Below, in pieces: positions 1 to 8,978 of a stretch of 52,075 bases of DNA (position 1 is its first letter; each line of letters opens with the position of its first letter). This DNA comes from Bacteroidaceae bacterium (GTDB lineage Bacteria > Bacteroidota > Bacteroidia > Bacteroidales > Bacteroidaceae). A model generated the notes under the pieces. It did no database searches. It worked only from the letters and a program-made list of their open reading frames with translations, and was not told the DNA's origin. Made by a program: the position numbers and the translations under genes. The stretch spans positions 1-52,075 of the forward strand of contig JAKSLJ010000023.1 in NCBI GenBank assembly GCA_024401275.1, in the 5' to 3' direction.

Positions 1-1407
1 TTAGAACTTGAAGTAGTTCTTTGCGTTGTTGTAAGAGATATCCTCAACCATGCGAGAGAGGTTCTCCATGTCGTAAGGAATAAGACCGTTCTCAACATCT
101 GTTCCAAGAATGTTACAGAGAAGACGACGGAAGTACTCGTGGCGTGGGTAAGAGAGGAATGAGCGAGAGTCAGTAAGCATACCAACGAAGCGAGAAAGAA
201 GGCCGAGCACAGAGAGTGCATCCATCTGGCGACGCATACCATCAAGCTGATCGTTGAACCACCAACCAGAACCGAACTGAATCTTACCTGGGCAAGAACC
301 ATCCTGGAAGTTACCAAGCATAGTTGCGATAACCTCGTTTGCACATGGGTTGAGAGTATAGAGAATAGTCTTTGTGAGCTTACCTTCCATGTTGAGTTCG
401 TTGAGGAAGTTGCTCATTGCCTTTGCTGTAGTGAACTCGCCAATAGAATCGAAACCAGTATCAGGACCAAGGATATTGAACATCTTTGTGTTGTTATCAC
501 GGATAGCACCATAGTGATACTGCTGTGTCCATCCTGCATCGTAATCCTGCTCAGCAAAGATCTTCAGCATAGCGTGCTTGAACTGACGGATTTCAACCTT
601 AGAAAGTTCCTGCTCGCGCATAGCTTTTTCAAAGATTGTTTCAATCTGAGATTCAGTATATGGCTCATCATAGAACTCTTCAATACCATGGTCAGAAAGG
701 CGACAGCCATTCTCGTGGAAGAAGTCATGACGCTTCTGGATAGCATCGATGAAGCTCTGGAACTTAGTGATTGTAACACCTGATACTTCCTCAAGCTGAC
801 GAACATAAGCAGCAAAGTTCTTTGTATTGTCAACTGCCATTGCCTTGTCAGGACGCCATGCAGGAATCATGCGGATCTCAAAGTTGCTCTCGATTGTCTG
901 CTTGTGGTAGCGGAGGTCGTCGATTGGGTCGTCTGTTGTACATACGAGCTCAACGTTGTAGCGACGCATGAAGCCGCGAGCTGTGTACGAAGGATCGTTC
1001 TGAAGCTTATCGTTACACTCATCAAAGATTTCACGAGCAGTCTTTGGAGAGAGAAGCTTGTCGATGCCGAACGCAGTCTTGAGCTCGAGGTGTGTCCAAT
1101 GATAGAGAGGGTTACGGTAAGTGTAAGGAACAGTTTCTGCCCACTTCTCAAACTTTTCCCAATCTGTAGTATCCTTTCCTGTACAGAAGCGCTCGTCAAC
1201 GCCATTTGTACGCATAGCACGCCACTTGTAGTGGTCGCCGCCAAGCCAGAGTTCTGTGATTGACTTAAACTTGTGGTCGTTGGCTACCATTGCAGGAATA
1301 AGGTGGCAATGATAATCAATGATAGGCATTTTAGCCGCATGCTGATGGTAAAGTTCCTGCGCAACCTCATTAGGAAGGAGGAAATTTTCATCCATAAATT
1401 TCTTCAT
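1..1407 (-). CDS. uxaC: Glucuronate isomerase (uronate isomerase)
   Basis: A 468-residue protein complete from ATG at 1407 to the TAA at the window edge. It matches the uronate isomerase family along its length, with the amidohydrolase-type metal motif YHCHL (His33, His35) near the N-terminus and a length usual for UxaC. The family interconverts D-glucuronate/D-fructuronate and D-galacturonate/D-tagaturonate in the cytoplasm, the first step of hexuronate catabolism. No other hexuronate gene (uxuA, uxuB, kdgK) lies in the window, but a GH67 alpha-glucuronidase at 11276-12979 could supply the glucuronate, which is an inference. A -7 box (1492-1499, minus strand) about 85 bp upstream is a plausible promoter. 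Identity is secure; substrate preference between glucuronate and galacturonate cannot be read from the sequence. Confidence 0.95.
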   Translation of the reverse strand: MKKFMDENFLLPNEVAQELYHQHAAKMPIIDYHCHLIPAMVANDHKFKSITELWLGGDHYKWRAMRTNGVDERFCTGKDTTDWEKFEKWAETVPYTYRNPLYHWTHLELKTAFGIDKLLSPKTAREIFDECNDKLQNDPSYTARGFMRRYNVELVCTTDDPIDDLRYHKQTIESNFEIRMIPAWRPDKAMAVDNTKNFAAYVRQLEEVSGVTITKFQSFIDAIQKRHDFFHENGCRLSDHGIEEFYDEPYTESQIETIFEKAMREQELSKVEIRQFKHAMLKIFAEQDYDAGWTQQYHYGAIRDNNTKMFNILGPDTGFDSIGEFTTAKAMSNFLNELNMEGKLTKTILYTLNPCANEVIATMLGNFQDGSCPGKIQFGSGWWFNDQLDGMRRQMDALSVLGLLSRFVGMLTDSRSFLSYPRHEYFRRLLCNILGTDVENGLIPYDMENLSRMVEDISYNNAKNYFKF

Positions 1408-1491
1408 ATTGTTAGTTTTATTTGGTTATATTCTGTACTTTTTAGAATTAAAAAATGCAAACTATGATTAGCAATATCAAGGTTGTTGCTG

Positions 1492-1499
1492 CAAAGTTA
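1492..1499 (-). promoter_or_regulatory. Bacteroidetes -7 box for uxaC
   Basis: On the minus strand this reads TAACTTTG, matching the Bacteroidetes consensus TAnnTTTG. It would give uxaC a 5' leader of about 80 nt. I see no TTTG -33 box at the expected 19-21 bp spacing, so the call rests on the -7 box and its position. Confidence 0.5.
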
Positions 1500-1542
1500 T
1501 GAAATATTTCCGCAAATAAGAAAAGAAATGGCAAATAAATTA

Positions 1543-1550
1543 TATCTTTG
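1543..1550 (+). promoter_or_regulatory. Bacteroidetes -7 box for ansA
   Basis: TATCTTTG, 22 bp before the asparaginase ATG and divergent from the uxaC box in the same 165-bp spacer. The leader would be about 17 nt. No clear -33 TTTG. Confidence 0.5.
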
Positions 1551-1572
1551 CAGCTATAAAATTGATTAAGAA

Positions 1573-2622
1573 ATGGGAAACAGGCAAAATAACATCAACC
1601 ATAAACGCGTTCTTCTCATCTATACTGGCGGAACAATAGGCATGGACGAGAACCCTGAAACGGGTGCTTTGGAGCCTTTGGACTTTGAGCATCTGATAGA
1701 ATGTGTACCCGAATTCAAGCGCTTGAGCATTGAAGTTGAAATCTATCAGTTCATGCCACCAATTGATTCAAGCGACATGCATCCTGAGAAATGGGTGCAA
1801 ATGGTGGAAGTGATTGAGAAGAACTATGACAACTATTGCGGCTTTGTCATTCTACATGGCACAGACACGATGGCTTATACAGCCTCTGCCCTTTCGTTTA
1901 TGTTGGAGAATCTGACGAAACCAGTCGTACTGACAGGAAGCCAATTGCCAATTGGAAAACTTCGTACCGACGGAAAGGAGAACCTCATAACGAGCATAGA
2001 AGTTGCTGCGGCATACAAAGAAGGAAAGCCAATAGTTCCAGAAGTGTGCATCTACTTCAGCGGAAAACTACTTCGCGGCAACCGCGCTACGAAGATAAAC
2101 GCAGAGGGATTTGCAGCCTTCGACTCATTCAACTACCCGCACCTCGGTGATGCCGGAATAAACATCTGCTATCACGAACAGAACATCCTGAAACCAAACT
2201 TCGACAAACCAGTTGTATTCCATAAGGAAACTGATCCGAATGTTGTTGTATTCTCGTTATTCCCAGGCGTTCAGCCAAACATTATCAGCCATGTAACTGA
2301 TGCTCCAGAACTTCGCTCTATGGTAATGCGAACCTATGGCAGCGGTAATGCTCCTCAGCAGCCATGGATGATAGAATTGCTAAAGAAAGCCACCGATGCA
2401 GGAATAAACATCGTTAATGTCAGCCAATGCCTGGCAGGAACTGTCGAAATGTCGCGTTATGGAACAGGCTATCATCTCTCCGAATCGGGAGTCTTGAGCG
2501 GTCAGGATGCTACGGTAGAAGCTACGGTAACGAAACTGATGGTGCTGCAAGGAATGTTTGCTGACCAGAAAAAAGTCAGAGAGATGCTTCTTGTACCTCT
2601 TGCCGGAGAATTTGAAGCTTAA
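1573..2622 (+). CDS. ansA: Type I L-asparaginase
   Basis: 349 residues. The N-terminal YTGGTIGM motif (first catalytic Thr at 18, with Thr21 in the loop) and HGTDTM (Thr97-Asp98) are the two diagnostic asparaginase/glutaminase signatures. The enzyme hydrolyses L-asparagine to aspartate and ammonia. There is no signal peptide, and the length with a C-terminal allosteric-type domain fits the cytoplasmic type I (AnsA) group rather than periplasmic type II. It stands alone: uxaC is divergent upstream, and the gene ends in a spacer carrying a 22-bp palindrome array before a convergent operon. The ammonia released could be linked to the Amt transporter far downstream, but nothing here shows co-regulation. 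Confidence 0.93.
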   Translation: MGNRQNNINHKRVLLIYTGGTIGMDENPETGALEPLDFEHLIECVPEFKRLSIEVEIYQFMPPIDSSDMHPEKWVQMVEVIEKNYDNYCGFVILHGTDTMAYTASALSFMLENLTKPVVLTGSQLPIGKLRTDGKENLITSIEVAAAYKEGKPIVPEVCIYFSGKLLRGNRATKINAEGFAAFDSFNYPHLGDAGINICYHEQNILKPNFDKPVVFHKETDPNVVVFSLFPGVQPNIISHVTDAPELRSMVMRTYGSGNAPQQPWMIELLKKATDAGINIVNVSQCLAGTVEMSRYGTGYHLSESGVLSGQDATVEATVTKLMVLQGMFADQKKVREMLLVPLAGEFEA

Positions 2623-2680
2623 GTAGTAATCAAAAATCGCTAAACCACAAAGATCTTTCCGAGAACAAGCGTTACAAATT

Positions 2681-2888
2681 GTTTCCCTTTGGAAAGCAAG
2701 GTATTTCCCCTAGGGATGCGAATTGTTTTCCTTAGGGAAGCAAAACGATTTCTTACTAGAAAAGAAATGTTTTCTTACTAGAAAAGCCCCATTTTCTTAC
2801 TAGAAAAATTTTATTTTCTTATAAGAAAATGGAGCTTAAGCCTTGGGATTATTATTTATAAGCCTTAGGAATACTATTCTTAATCCTA
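2681..2888. repeat. Array of 22-bp palindromic units
   Basis: Seven successive units begin at 2681, 2703, 2725, 2747, 2769, 2791 and 2813, exactly 22 bp apart. Each has a small palindrome at its start. The palindrome changes along the array from TTTCC-CTTT-GGAAA through CCCTAGGG and TTTCC-TTA-GGGAA to TTTCTTACTAGAAA and the perfect TTTTCTTATAAGAAAA (2814-2829). Two further units (2840-2861 and 2862-2883) begin GCCTTGGG and GCCTTAGG and keep the 22-bp period. The array fills the spacer between the convergent ansA and DUF5723 genes. A related stretch lies at 13056-13107. No reading frame is conserved. Confidence 0.85.
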
Positions 2889-2896
2889 GATTAGGG

Positions 2897-4285
2897 TTAG
2901 AAATGAATATTGAAACCAGCGTTCAAACTTCCCTTTGAATTAAGCGGAATAAATTCCTTGCTCATCTTTCCCACTACATAATCCATACCGAGGAAGAGGT
3001 TGATAAACTTTGGATGGAAATTCATCATCCAACCGAAGCCTCCACCGAATGTACCGTAAGATAGGTTCATGCTGGCACTAAAGAAAGAACTTGAACGCCA
3101 ATTCATAAAGCCGCGAACTTCCGTCCAAGAGTATTCACCACGAAGGCGAGTACTGCTGAGAACACCAAAGTCAAAATACTCGTTTGTTGGGTTTGTATAT
3201 TTTGCTCCAACATTGATTGTAGTTCCGATGCCAGTAAAGCGAGAGCCCTGATCGCCATTGTCGCTAAGGTTAATGAACTCGGCTATCTGGTCGCCATAAT
3301 TATCTCTCTGGTCTCTCATGCTGTTAGGCAGATCGTCTCTTATCGCAATGTCATGGAAGCCATTGAATTCAAACTGCTTATCCTTGTTTATTGCCTGATG
3401 ATTATTTCCCCAACTGATAAAGCCAAGGTCAAGGAGCGCTGCACTAAGTTCCCAACTCTCATTTGGTTTCCATTCGGCACCAGCATCTACGCTCAAACCG
3501 AAACCGTTAATGCCTAAGCCGTCAACATTAATCTTATTGATTCTATCGTAAGTGCCAGGGAGATTATGGTATTTCTTAGCCTCGCTTTCATAGGTCAGCT
3601 GCTTCATTGAAGCATCAAGCTTAACATCGCCTGAAACTGTCCATTTGTTTGGCGCAGAAAGGTCAGCCTTCATATCTTTCATAGAGAGGTCAACATCCTC
3701 AAGACCGAAGAGTAGTTTTGCCTTAGCACCAACACGTAGTTTCTCATTTATCTGACGAGAATGTCCCGCTGCCACTTCTACAAACGACTGCACATTAGCG
3801 TACACGTCACCGATGTCGTACTTTTCATTGCCAATCTTGCGGGCAAATTCAAACAGTTCGTAAGGTGCACTTACGCCAACCTGTCCGCGAGCATTAACTT
3901 CGATGGTATTATATCCGTTCCATTTCTTGAAACCGGCAGAAACTAGCGTAGCACGCATTTCTGTTATGATGCGGTTGCCGTTTTTATTGAAGCCTTTCAT
4001 GACCTCCTCTGTAGAAAGGTAAGGACTCATGAAGGTGGTAAGCGACTTTCCGCCTCTTGGATTTCTATGAAGGATATTCTCATAACCGAAGTTACCTCGC
4101 ATGTTTACAGAGATATTTCCCACCGCAGGAACTGCGATATAAGTCGTAGAATCATTGTCCATAGCCGGGTTCAGCTCATGGCGATAAAGAAAACCGTCAA
4201 GGAAATATGCTGAGTTGATATTCTGAGCAAACGAACAAAGACTATTTGCTACAAGAACAGATGCTAAAATAATGTACTTTTTCAT
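2897..4285 (-). CDS. DUF5723 family outer-membrane protein
   Basis: 462 residues with a signal peptide (hydrophobic core followed by SFAQ at about residue 21). The N-terminal pattern (AYFLDGFLYRHELNPA) and many alternating amphipathic stretches with aromatic residues match DUF5723, a Bacteroidetes family of predicted outer-membrane beta-barrels of unknown function. The C-terminus ends in Phe (GFNIHF), usual for outer-membrane barrels. It is the second gene of a pair: the upstream lipoprotein gene stops 14 bp before this ATG, so they are probably co-transcribed. Unusually for this phylum, a canonical AGGAGG sits just before the start. No function can be given beyond probable outer-membrane location. 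Confidence 0.82.
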   Translation of the reverse strand: MKKYIILASVLVANSLCSFAQNINSAYFLDGFLYRHELNPAMDNDSTTYIAVPAVGNISVNMRGNFGYENILHRNPRGGKSLTTFMSPYLSTEEVMKGFNKNGNRIITEMRATLVSAGFKKWNGYNTIEVNARGQVGVSAPYELFEFARKIGNEKYDIGDVYANVQSFVEVAAGHSRQINEKLRVGAKAKLLFGLEDVDLSMKDMKADLSAPNKWTVSGDVKLDASMKQLTYESEAKKYHNLPGTYDRINKINVDGLGINGFGLSVDAGAEWKPNESWELSAALLDLGFISWGNNHQAINKDKQFEFNGFHDIAIRDDLPNSMRDQRDNYGDQIAEFINLSDNGDQGSRFTGIGTTINVGAKYTNPTNEYFDFGVLSSTRLRGEYSWTEVRGFMNWRSSSFFSASMNLSYGTFGGGFGWMMNFHPKFINLFLGMDYVVGKMSKEFIPLNSKGSLNAGFNIHF

Positions 4286-4292
4286 GGTTTGT

Positions 4293-4298
4293 CCTCCT
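4293..4298 (-). promoter_or_regulatory. Canonical Shine-Dalgarno before the DUF5723 gene
   Basis: On the minus strand the 14-bp gap between the two genes of the operon contains AGGAGG, 7 nt before the ATG at 4285. It supports that start. It is notable because most genes here have no such motif. Confidence 0.7.
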
Positions 4299-4299
4299 T

Positions 4300-6063
4300 T
4301 TAGTCTTTGTTAGCATTATAGATAAGCATTCCGTTGATGTTTACATTCACATCGGTAAACTCAACATACTGAGTCTTTCCGTTGAGCGTAACTCCAGTTA
4401 CAGCTTTCTGTCCGTCTGCCTTAGATTTTCCTGTTAACGAAAACTTCAATCCGTCAACCTTCTTTATTGCATTGGCAGCGCCGTCAACAATCTCAATCTT
4501 TATCTGGGCAGAAGCAGGCGTTTTACCGTCAACAGAAGCTGGAATAAGCACTTCTTCCGACTTGATTTCTATGTCGTTTATCACCTTTCCTGACCTGTCT
4601 GTCAGATAAGCCTTTGCCGTACAGTAGAGAGGAATTGTATTTACCGCCTGTGCTGTTATGGTAATTTTTGAGTCCTTGCCGAGGTCGAAGCGTTCCATGC
4701 CAGATGCCATTCCGTTGAAATTCTTCTCAAAGACCAAGACAGCCTCTTCGCCAAATGCCACATTTGTATTTACATAGTAAGATGAAGAAATGTCGTATTC
4801 CTGTCCCACTTCAATGGCTGTAGTTGTGGTGTTATCAGCGCGTCCAGTGCCTTTGAAATCAACGATGTCAGGAACCGCCTTCAGAATCTCCGAGATGTTT
4901 GGCGTTTCTATACACTGATACTTTGCCTTCATCTCCTCTGTAGCCTTACGACAGATGCAGATAAGTGTAGTTCCGTTAGCCTTTACCCTGAACTCAGGAA
5001 CATCAACTTTTGCGATAGTCACATTCTTCTTGATACCTGTGAGAGAGCCTGTCACGAATCCGTCAACAGGAAGAGAACTGTCAATCATCACATAGATGAA
5101 GATATTGTCAAAGTCGGCAACCACATTGCCATTTGTCATGAAGCTTGGCAATCCGCTATTGACGAGACGACCTATGTTTACGGCATCAAGCTTTGGAGAG
5201 AACTTTCCTACTGCGCTCTTCACAGGCACATCAGACAACTGAAGTTCAGACTTCAAAGCCTTGCCCTTCAAACCATCAATTTTCTCCATGTTAGGATTTG
5301 AAGCAAGCATCTCAACCATGACATCACAATTTACCGTAATCTTCTTGCCGTCTAAGATAACGCTGCCATTCTTGGAGTCTTTTTCCGTTAAATTGATGTC
5401 TGTAATATCAACTTCAAGAGAAAGAGCTTCGTTGGAAGGGATGTTCTTAATGGTTATGACATTGTCTTTGAATGTAGCATTTGATGTACAAGTGACATTC
5501 GCATAAGTTATAAAGCTTGGCAATGACACATTTATATAATCTATTGTAGAAACCACATCGGCCAAGCCTGTTGGATAATAGATATTCAACTTAAGTTTCG
5601 CGTCTGTCTTTACACTCTCCACCTCATCAACATCAGCTGGCAAGGTTGTGGAATAACTGAAATCCTGCAACTTTCCCGATGCGCTGATTACTTTCTCGGC
5701 TCCGACTTTTCTTGACGAGCTTGCGCTTACACTTGGAAGAACAAGGTCAACATTGTAGCCTTTTCCCATTCTTTTTGTCAGAGTGAACGGATTAACCTTA
5801 CAATGAGTTGTTGAAACCGTCTGTCCTGCTCTTTCGAACACATAGTTGCCGTCAGCATCCATGTTGATGGCATTGTCTTCCGAATTGAGGTCAAGAATGT
5901 CTGAGAGAATAATCTTGGCAGTCGAGTTCTGTGGAATGTCAAGATCATCTGCTTCCACTCCAATCGTTGCATCAATACTGCTCAAACTGTAACTCGCATC
6001 AGGAGAACAGGCCGTCATTAGCAGAAATACTGCCAACACGAATAAACAAGAAAAGTGTTTCAT
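4300..6063 (-). CDS. Lipoprotein of unknown function, partner of the DUF5723 protein
   Basis: 587 residues. The N-terminus is a lipoprotein signal peptide with lipobox LMTAC (Cys19), so the protein should be lipid-anchored to the outer membrane. The rest is rich in short beta-type segments, with several stretches that look like Ig-like or greek-key repeats (for example around residues 150-260 and 430-580), but I recognise no named domain. The gene lies 14 bp upstream of the DUF5723 gene and shares its transcript, so the two may form a barrel/lipoprotein complex, which is inference. A full Bacteroidetes promoter is visible at 6138-6169. Confidence 0.8.
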   Translation of the reverse strand: MKHFSCLFVLAVFLLMTACSPDASYSLSSIDATIGVEADDLDIPQNSTAKIILSDILDLNSEDNAINMDADGNYVFERAGQTVSTTHCKVNPFTLTKRMGKGYNVDLVLPSVSASSSRKVGAEKVISASGKLQDFSYSTTLPADVDEVESVKTDAKLKLNIYYPTGLADVVSTIDYINVSLPSFITYANVTCTSNATFKDNVITIKNIPSNEALSLEVDITDINLTEKDSKNGSVILDGKKITVNCDVMVEMLASNPNMEKIDGLKGKALKSELQLSDVPVKSAVGKFSPKLDAVNIGRLVNSGLPSFMTNGNVVADFDNIFIYVMIDSSLPVDGFVTGSLTGIKKNVTIAKVDVPEFRVKANGTTLICICRKATEEMKAKYQCIETPNISEILKAVPDIVDFKGTGRADNTTTTAIEVGQEYDISSSYYVNTNVAFGEEAVLVFEKNFNGMASGMERFDLGKDSKITITAQAVNTIPLYCTAKAYLTDRSGKVINDIEIKSEEVLIPASVDGKTPASAQIKIEIVDGAANAIKKVDGLKFSLTGKSKADGQKAVTGVTLNGKTQYVEFTDVNVNINGMLIYNANKD

Positions 6064-6137
6064 TAATAAAATAATTAAGGTATTGGAAAGAAATTATCGT
6101 TTGTATTTTTAGTTTTTTTGTTTGCTTTTACGCTCTG

Positions 6138-6169
6138 CAAAGTTACAAAACCAATTGATATGTAGCAAA
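6138..6169 (-). promoter_or_regulatory. Promoter of the lipoprotein/DUF5723 operon
   Basis: Read on the minus strand: TTTG (6169-6166), 20 bp spacer, TAACTTTG (6145-6138). This matches the Bacteroidetes sigma-ABfr consensus TTTG-N19-21-TAnnTTTG. The start codon at 6063 lies 75 bp downstream. Confidence 0.7.
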
Positions 6170-6260
6170 CAATTCCCAAGTTTTTTTCAAAAAAGATGGA
6201 TTTTTCTTCTTCTGCAAAACAAAAAACACTTTTTTTTTCAAAAATAATACAAATAAATTG

Positions 6261-6268
6261 TAACTTTG
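6261..6268 (+). promoter_or_regulatory. -7 box for the flippase-like gene
   Basis: TAACTTTG, 32 bp before the ATG at 6301. A T-tract replaces the -33 TTTG. Confidence 0.5.
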
Positions 6269-6300
6269 CGCAAGATAAACATGTTAATGCATAACAATAG

Positions 6301-7296
6301 ATGAATTTATTACAGAAAATATTGAAGATTATACTGCCACTTATTCTCGGTGGCGGAATTCTCTATTGGATGTATCGCAACACCGACTTTGAGTCTTTGA
6401 AGCACATGTTTCTTGAGGAAATGAACTGGTGGTGGATGCTACTTTCTTTCCCATTCGGAATACTCGCGCAAATGTTTCGCGGATGGCGTTGGAAGCAGAC
6501 TTTGGAACCTATCGGCGAGAATCCTCGCACCTCCACAGCCATAAATTCCATTTTTCTCTCTTATGCGGCTTCGCTCGTCATACCTCGCATAGGCGAGTTC
6601 ACTCGTTGCGGCGTTCTGAAGAAGCAGGATGGCATATCATTTACAAAATCTCTCGGCACAGTTGTTACGGAAAGAGCTGTCGATGCGCTTATTATGGGCA
6701 TAATGACTGCCATCATACTCCTTTCGCAGATGCCGGTCTTTGCCTCATTCTTCATGAAGACAGGCACAAAGATTGACACCATCTTCACGATGTTCACGAC
6801 TACGGGTTGGCTCGTTACCTTAATCTGTGGCGTGGCAGCCATCATCGGACTATGGGTATTCCGCAAGCACCTGGTGTTCTACGATAAAGTAAAGACTTCC
6901 GTCGAAGGCATTCTCGAAGGCGTGATGTCTCTGAAGAAAGTAAAGAATGTGCCGCTGTTCATCTTCTACAGCCTCGGCATCTGGGTAAGCTATTTCCTGC
7001 ATTACTACCTCACATTTTTCTGCTTCGATTTCACCGCACAACTTGGACTTGACGCCGCTTTCGTAACATTCATCGTCGGAACCGTTGCGGTCATCGTACC
7101 AACTCCAAATGGGGCTGGTCCTTGGCATTTCGCTGTTAAGACCATGCTCGTTCTCTATGGCGTGGCAGAAGCTAATGCACTCGGCTTTGTTCTCGTCGTT
7201 CATACAGTACAGACCATGCTAGTCGTAGCTCTCGGACTCTATGCCTTGGCGCATCTCTCCTTGACAGAGAAGAAGCAAAATCAAATAAAATCATAA
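6301..7296 (+). CDS. LPG_synthase_TM (UPF0104) family membrane protein, flippase-like
   Basis: 331 residues with about eight hydrophobic segments and a short cytoplasmic tail ending KKQNQIKS. The pattern RGWRWKQTLEPIG, SYAASLVIPRIGEFTR and EEMNWWWML is typical of the lysylphosphatidylglycerol synthase transmembrane-domain family (AglD/MprF-like integral domain). Bacterial homologues without a synthase domain are predicted lipid flippases or of unknown function. This one lacks the soluble aminoacyl-transfer domain, so it should not be called an LPG synthase. It is followed by a 23-bp tandem repeat and then pepD; whether these are co-transcribed is unclear. Confidence 0.82.
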   Translation: MNLLQKILKIILPLILGGGILYWMYRNTDFESLKHMFLEEMNWWWMLLSFPFGILAQMFRGWRWKQTLEPIGENPRTSTAINSIFLSYAASLVIPRIGEFTRCGVLKKQDGISFTKSLGTVVTERAVDALIMGIMTAIILLSQMPVFASFFMKTGTKIDTIFTMFTTTGWLVTLICGVAAIIGLWVFRKHLVFYDKVKTSVEGILEGVMSLKKVKNVPLFIFYSLGIWVSYFLHYYLTFFCFDFTAQLGLDAAFVTFIVGTVAVIVPTPNGAGPWHFAVKTMLVLYGVAEANALGFVLVVHTVQTMLVVALGLYALAHLSLTEKKQNQIKS

Positions 7297-7302
7297 ATCA
7301 AT

Positions 7303-7394
7303 AAAGCGTTAATTCATAAATAAACAAAGCGTTAATTCGTAAATCAACAAAGCGTTAATTCGTAAATCAACAAAGCGTTAATTCGTAAATCAAT
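7303..7394. repeat. Four tandem copies of a 23-bp repeat
   Basis: Units starting with AAAGCGTTAATTC begin at 7303, 7326, 7349 and 7372, an exact 23-bp period. The first unit carries a few substitutions and the last two are nearly identical. They fill the gap between the flippase-like gene and pepD. There are no unique spacers, so this is not a CRISPR. The array is AT-rich with stop codons in several frames. Confidence 0.9.
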
Positions 7395-7408
7395 AAAATC
7401 TTATAGCA

Positions 7409-8863
7409 ATGGAAAACCTTAATCCTAAATGCGTCTTCAAGAATTTCAAGGCGCTCACACAAGTTCCAAGACCTTCTGGTCATCTTGAGAAAATCCAGCA
7501 GTACCTTCTCGAATTCGGAAAGAACTGCGGCGTAGAAACATTCCTTGATCCTGCCGGCAATGTCGTTATGCGCAAGCCTGCTACTCCTGGCATGGAAGAT
7601 CGTCAGGGCGTTATCCTTCAGGCTCACATGGACATGGTGCCACAGAAGGAAACTTCTTCAAACCATAATTTCGAAACAGATCCTATCGAAGCTCGCGTTT
7701 GCGAAGACGGTTGGATTCGTGCCAACAACACAACTCTCGGTTCTGACGACGGTATTGGTGTAGCTGCCATCATGGCCATCATGGAGTCTAAGGACCTCAA
7801 GCATGGTCCAGTAGAAGGTCTCATCACAGCTGATGAAGAGACTGGCCTTTACGGAGCAGAGAACCTTCCTGCCGGCCAGATGCAGGGCAAGATTCTTCTC
7901 AACCTCGACACAGAGGATTGGGGCGAACTCATCATCGGTTCTGCTGGTGGTATGGACGTTACAGCTACTCTCGATTACAAGGAAGAGGAAACTTCTGCCG
8001 ATGATGCTGCCGTTAAGATCACAATATCTGGTCTCCTTGGCGGTCACTCTGGCATTCAGATTCCTCTCGGTCGTGGTAATGCAAACAAGATGATGGTTCG
8101 CATTCTTCGTGAAGCTATCGCAGACGACGACGCTCGTCTCGTTTCATGGCATGGCGGCAATATGCGCAACGCTATCCCTCGCGAAGCTTCTGTTGTCGTT
8201 ACTCTTCCAAAGGAGAACCTTGCTGACATCAAGGAACTCTGTGCTACATACGCAGAGACTTTCAACGAGGAGTACAAGTACATCGAAACTGAGGAAATCA
8301 AGGTTACTGTTGAAGAAGTGGCTCTTCCTGCTATGCAGACTCCAGAAGAGATTCAGGACAATCTCGTTGATGCCATCTATGCTTGCCACGACGGCGTATG
8401 GCGTTACATTCCAAGTATGCCTGAGAAGGTTGAGACTTCTTCTAACCTCGCCATTATCAACATCGAAGGCGGCAAGGCTTCAATCGCTATTCTCGCACGC
8501 TCTTCTTCAGACACAAAGAAGGACGAACTCTGCACATCACTAGAAAGCTGCTTCTCTATGGCAGGCATGAAGGTAGTCCTTTCTGGCGGCTACGACGGTT
8601 GGAATCCTAACCCAGAGAGCCCAGTCCTCAAGGCTATGGTTGAGCAGTACAAGAAGCTCAACGGCGAAGAGCCTATCGTGAGCGTCGTTCACGCTGGTCT
8701 CGAGTGCTCTATCATCATGGCTAAGTACCCGGGCATGGATGTCGTTTCTTTCGGACCTACTCTCCAGTACCCTCACACACCTTCAGAGCAGCTTAAGATT
8801 GATACCGTTGAGCCATTCTGGAACCTCATCGTAGCTACTCTCGAAAACGCTCCTAAGAAATAG
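7409..8863 (+). CDS. pepD: Aminoacyl-histidine dipeptidase (peptidase D, M20C)
   Basis: 484 residues, the usual PepD length. Metal-binding and catalytic motifs are visible in order: QAHMDMV (His73, catalytic Asp75), GSDDGIG (Asp113-Asp114), TADEETGL (Glu143-Glu144) and a C-terminal HAGLECS motif. A dimerisation or lid domain (about residues 200-380) is inserted between the halves of the catalytic domain, as in the M20 family. The enzyme cleaves Xaa-His dipeptides such as carnosine, with broader dipeptidase activity, in the cytoplasm. The stop codon TAG at 8861-8863 is the first element of a hairpin repeat array that fills the spacer to relA. Confidence 0.95.
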   Translation: MENLNPKCVFKNFKALTQVPRPSGHLEKIQQYLLEFGKNCGVETFLDPAGNVVMRKPATPGMEDRQGVILQAHMDMVPQKETSSNHNFETDPIEARVCEDGWIRANNTTLGSDDGIGVAAIMAIMESKDLKHGPVEGLITADEETGLYGAENLPAGQMQGKILLNLDTEDWGELIIGSAGGMDVTATLDYKEEETSADDAAVKITISGLLGGHSGIQIPLGRGNANKMMVRILREAIADDDARLVSWHGGNMRNAIPREASVVVTLPKENLADIKELCATYAETFNEEYKYIETEEIKVTVEEVALPAMQTPEEIQDNLVDAIYACHDGVWRYIPSMPEKVETSSNLAIINIEGGKASIAILARSSSDTKKDELCTSLESCFSMAGMKVVLSGGYDGWNPNPESPVLKAMVEQYKKLNGEEPIVSVVHAGLECSIIMAKYPGMDVVSFGPTLQYPHTPSEQLKIDTVEPFWNLIVATLENAPKK

Positions 8864-8974
8864 CCACAGTTCCCCGGCGTTTCTCCGCCGGCTATAATCG
8901 CCACAGTTCCCGGCAGTTCTGCTGCCGGGCAATAACCGCCACAGTTCCCGGCGCCTTTCCGCCGGGCTTCTACC
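8863..8974 (+). repeat. REP-like hairpin array, three units of about 37 bp
   Basis: Units begin GCCACAGTTCCC at 8863, 8900 and 8938. Each consists of that 5' block, a hairpin and a 6-8 nt tail. The stems differ but pair: CCGGCG/CGCCGG (8874-8891), CCCGGCAG/CTGCCGGG (8909-8929), CCCGGCG/CGCCGGG (8947-8966). The first unit overlaps the G of the pepD TAG stop. The same family follows relA (11150-11260) and the ATP-grasp gene (36534-36600). It may act as 3'-end hairpins (termination or mRNA protection), which is an inference. Confidence 0.88.
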
Positions 8975-8978
8975 CATC

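Noticed and set aside
6301-7296. Lysylphosphatidylglycerol synthase
   Set aside because: Only the membrane domain is present; the soluble transferase domain is missing.
7303-7394. Possible CRISPR
   Set aside because: The repeats are head-to-tail with no unique spacers and no cas genes nearby. The same applies to the 22-bp and 37-bp arrays.
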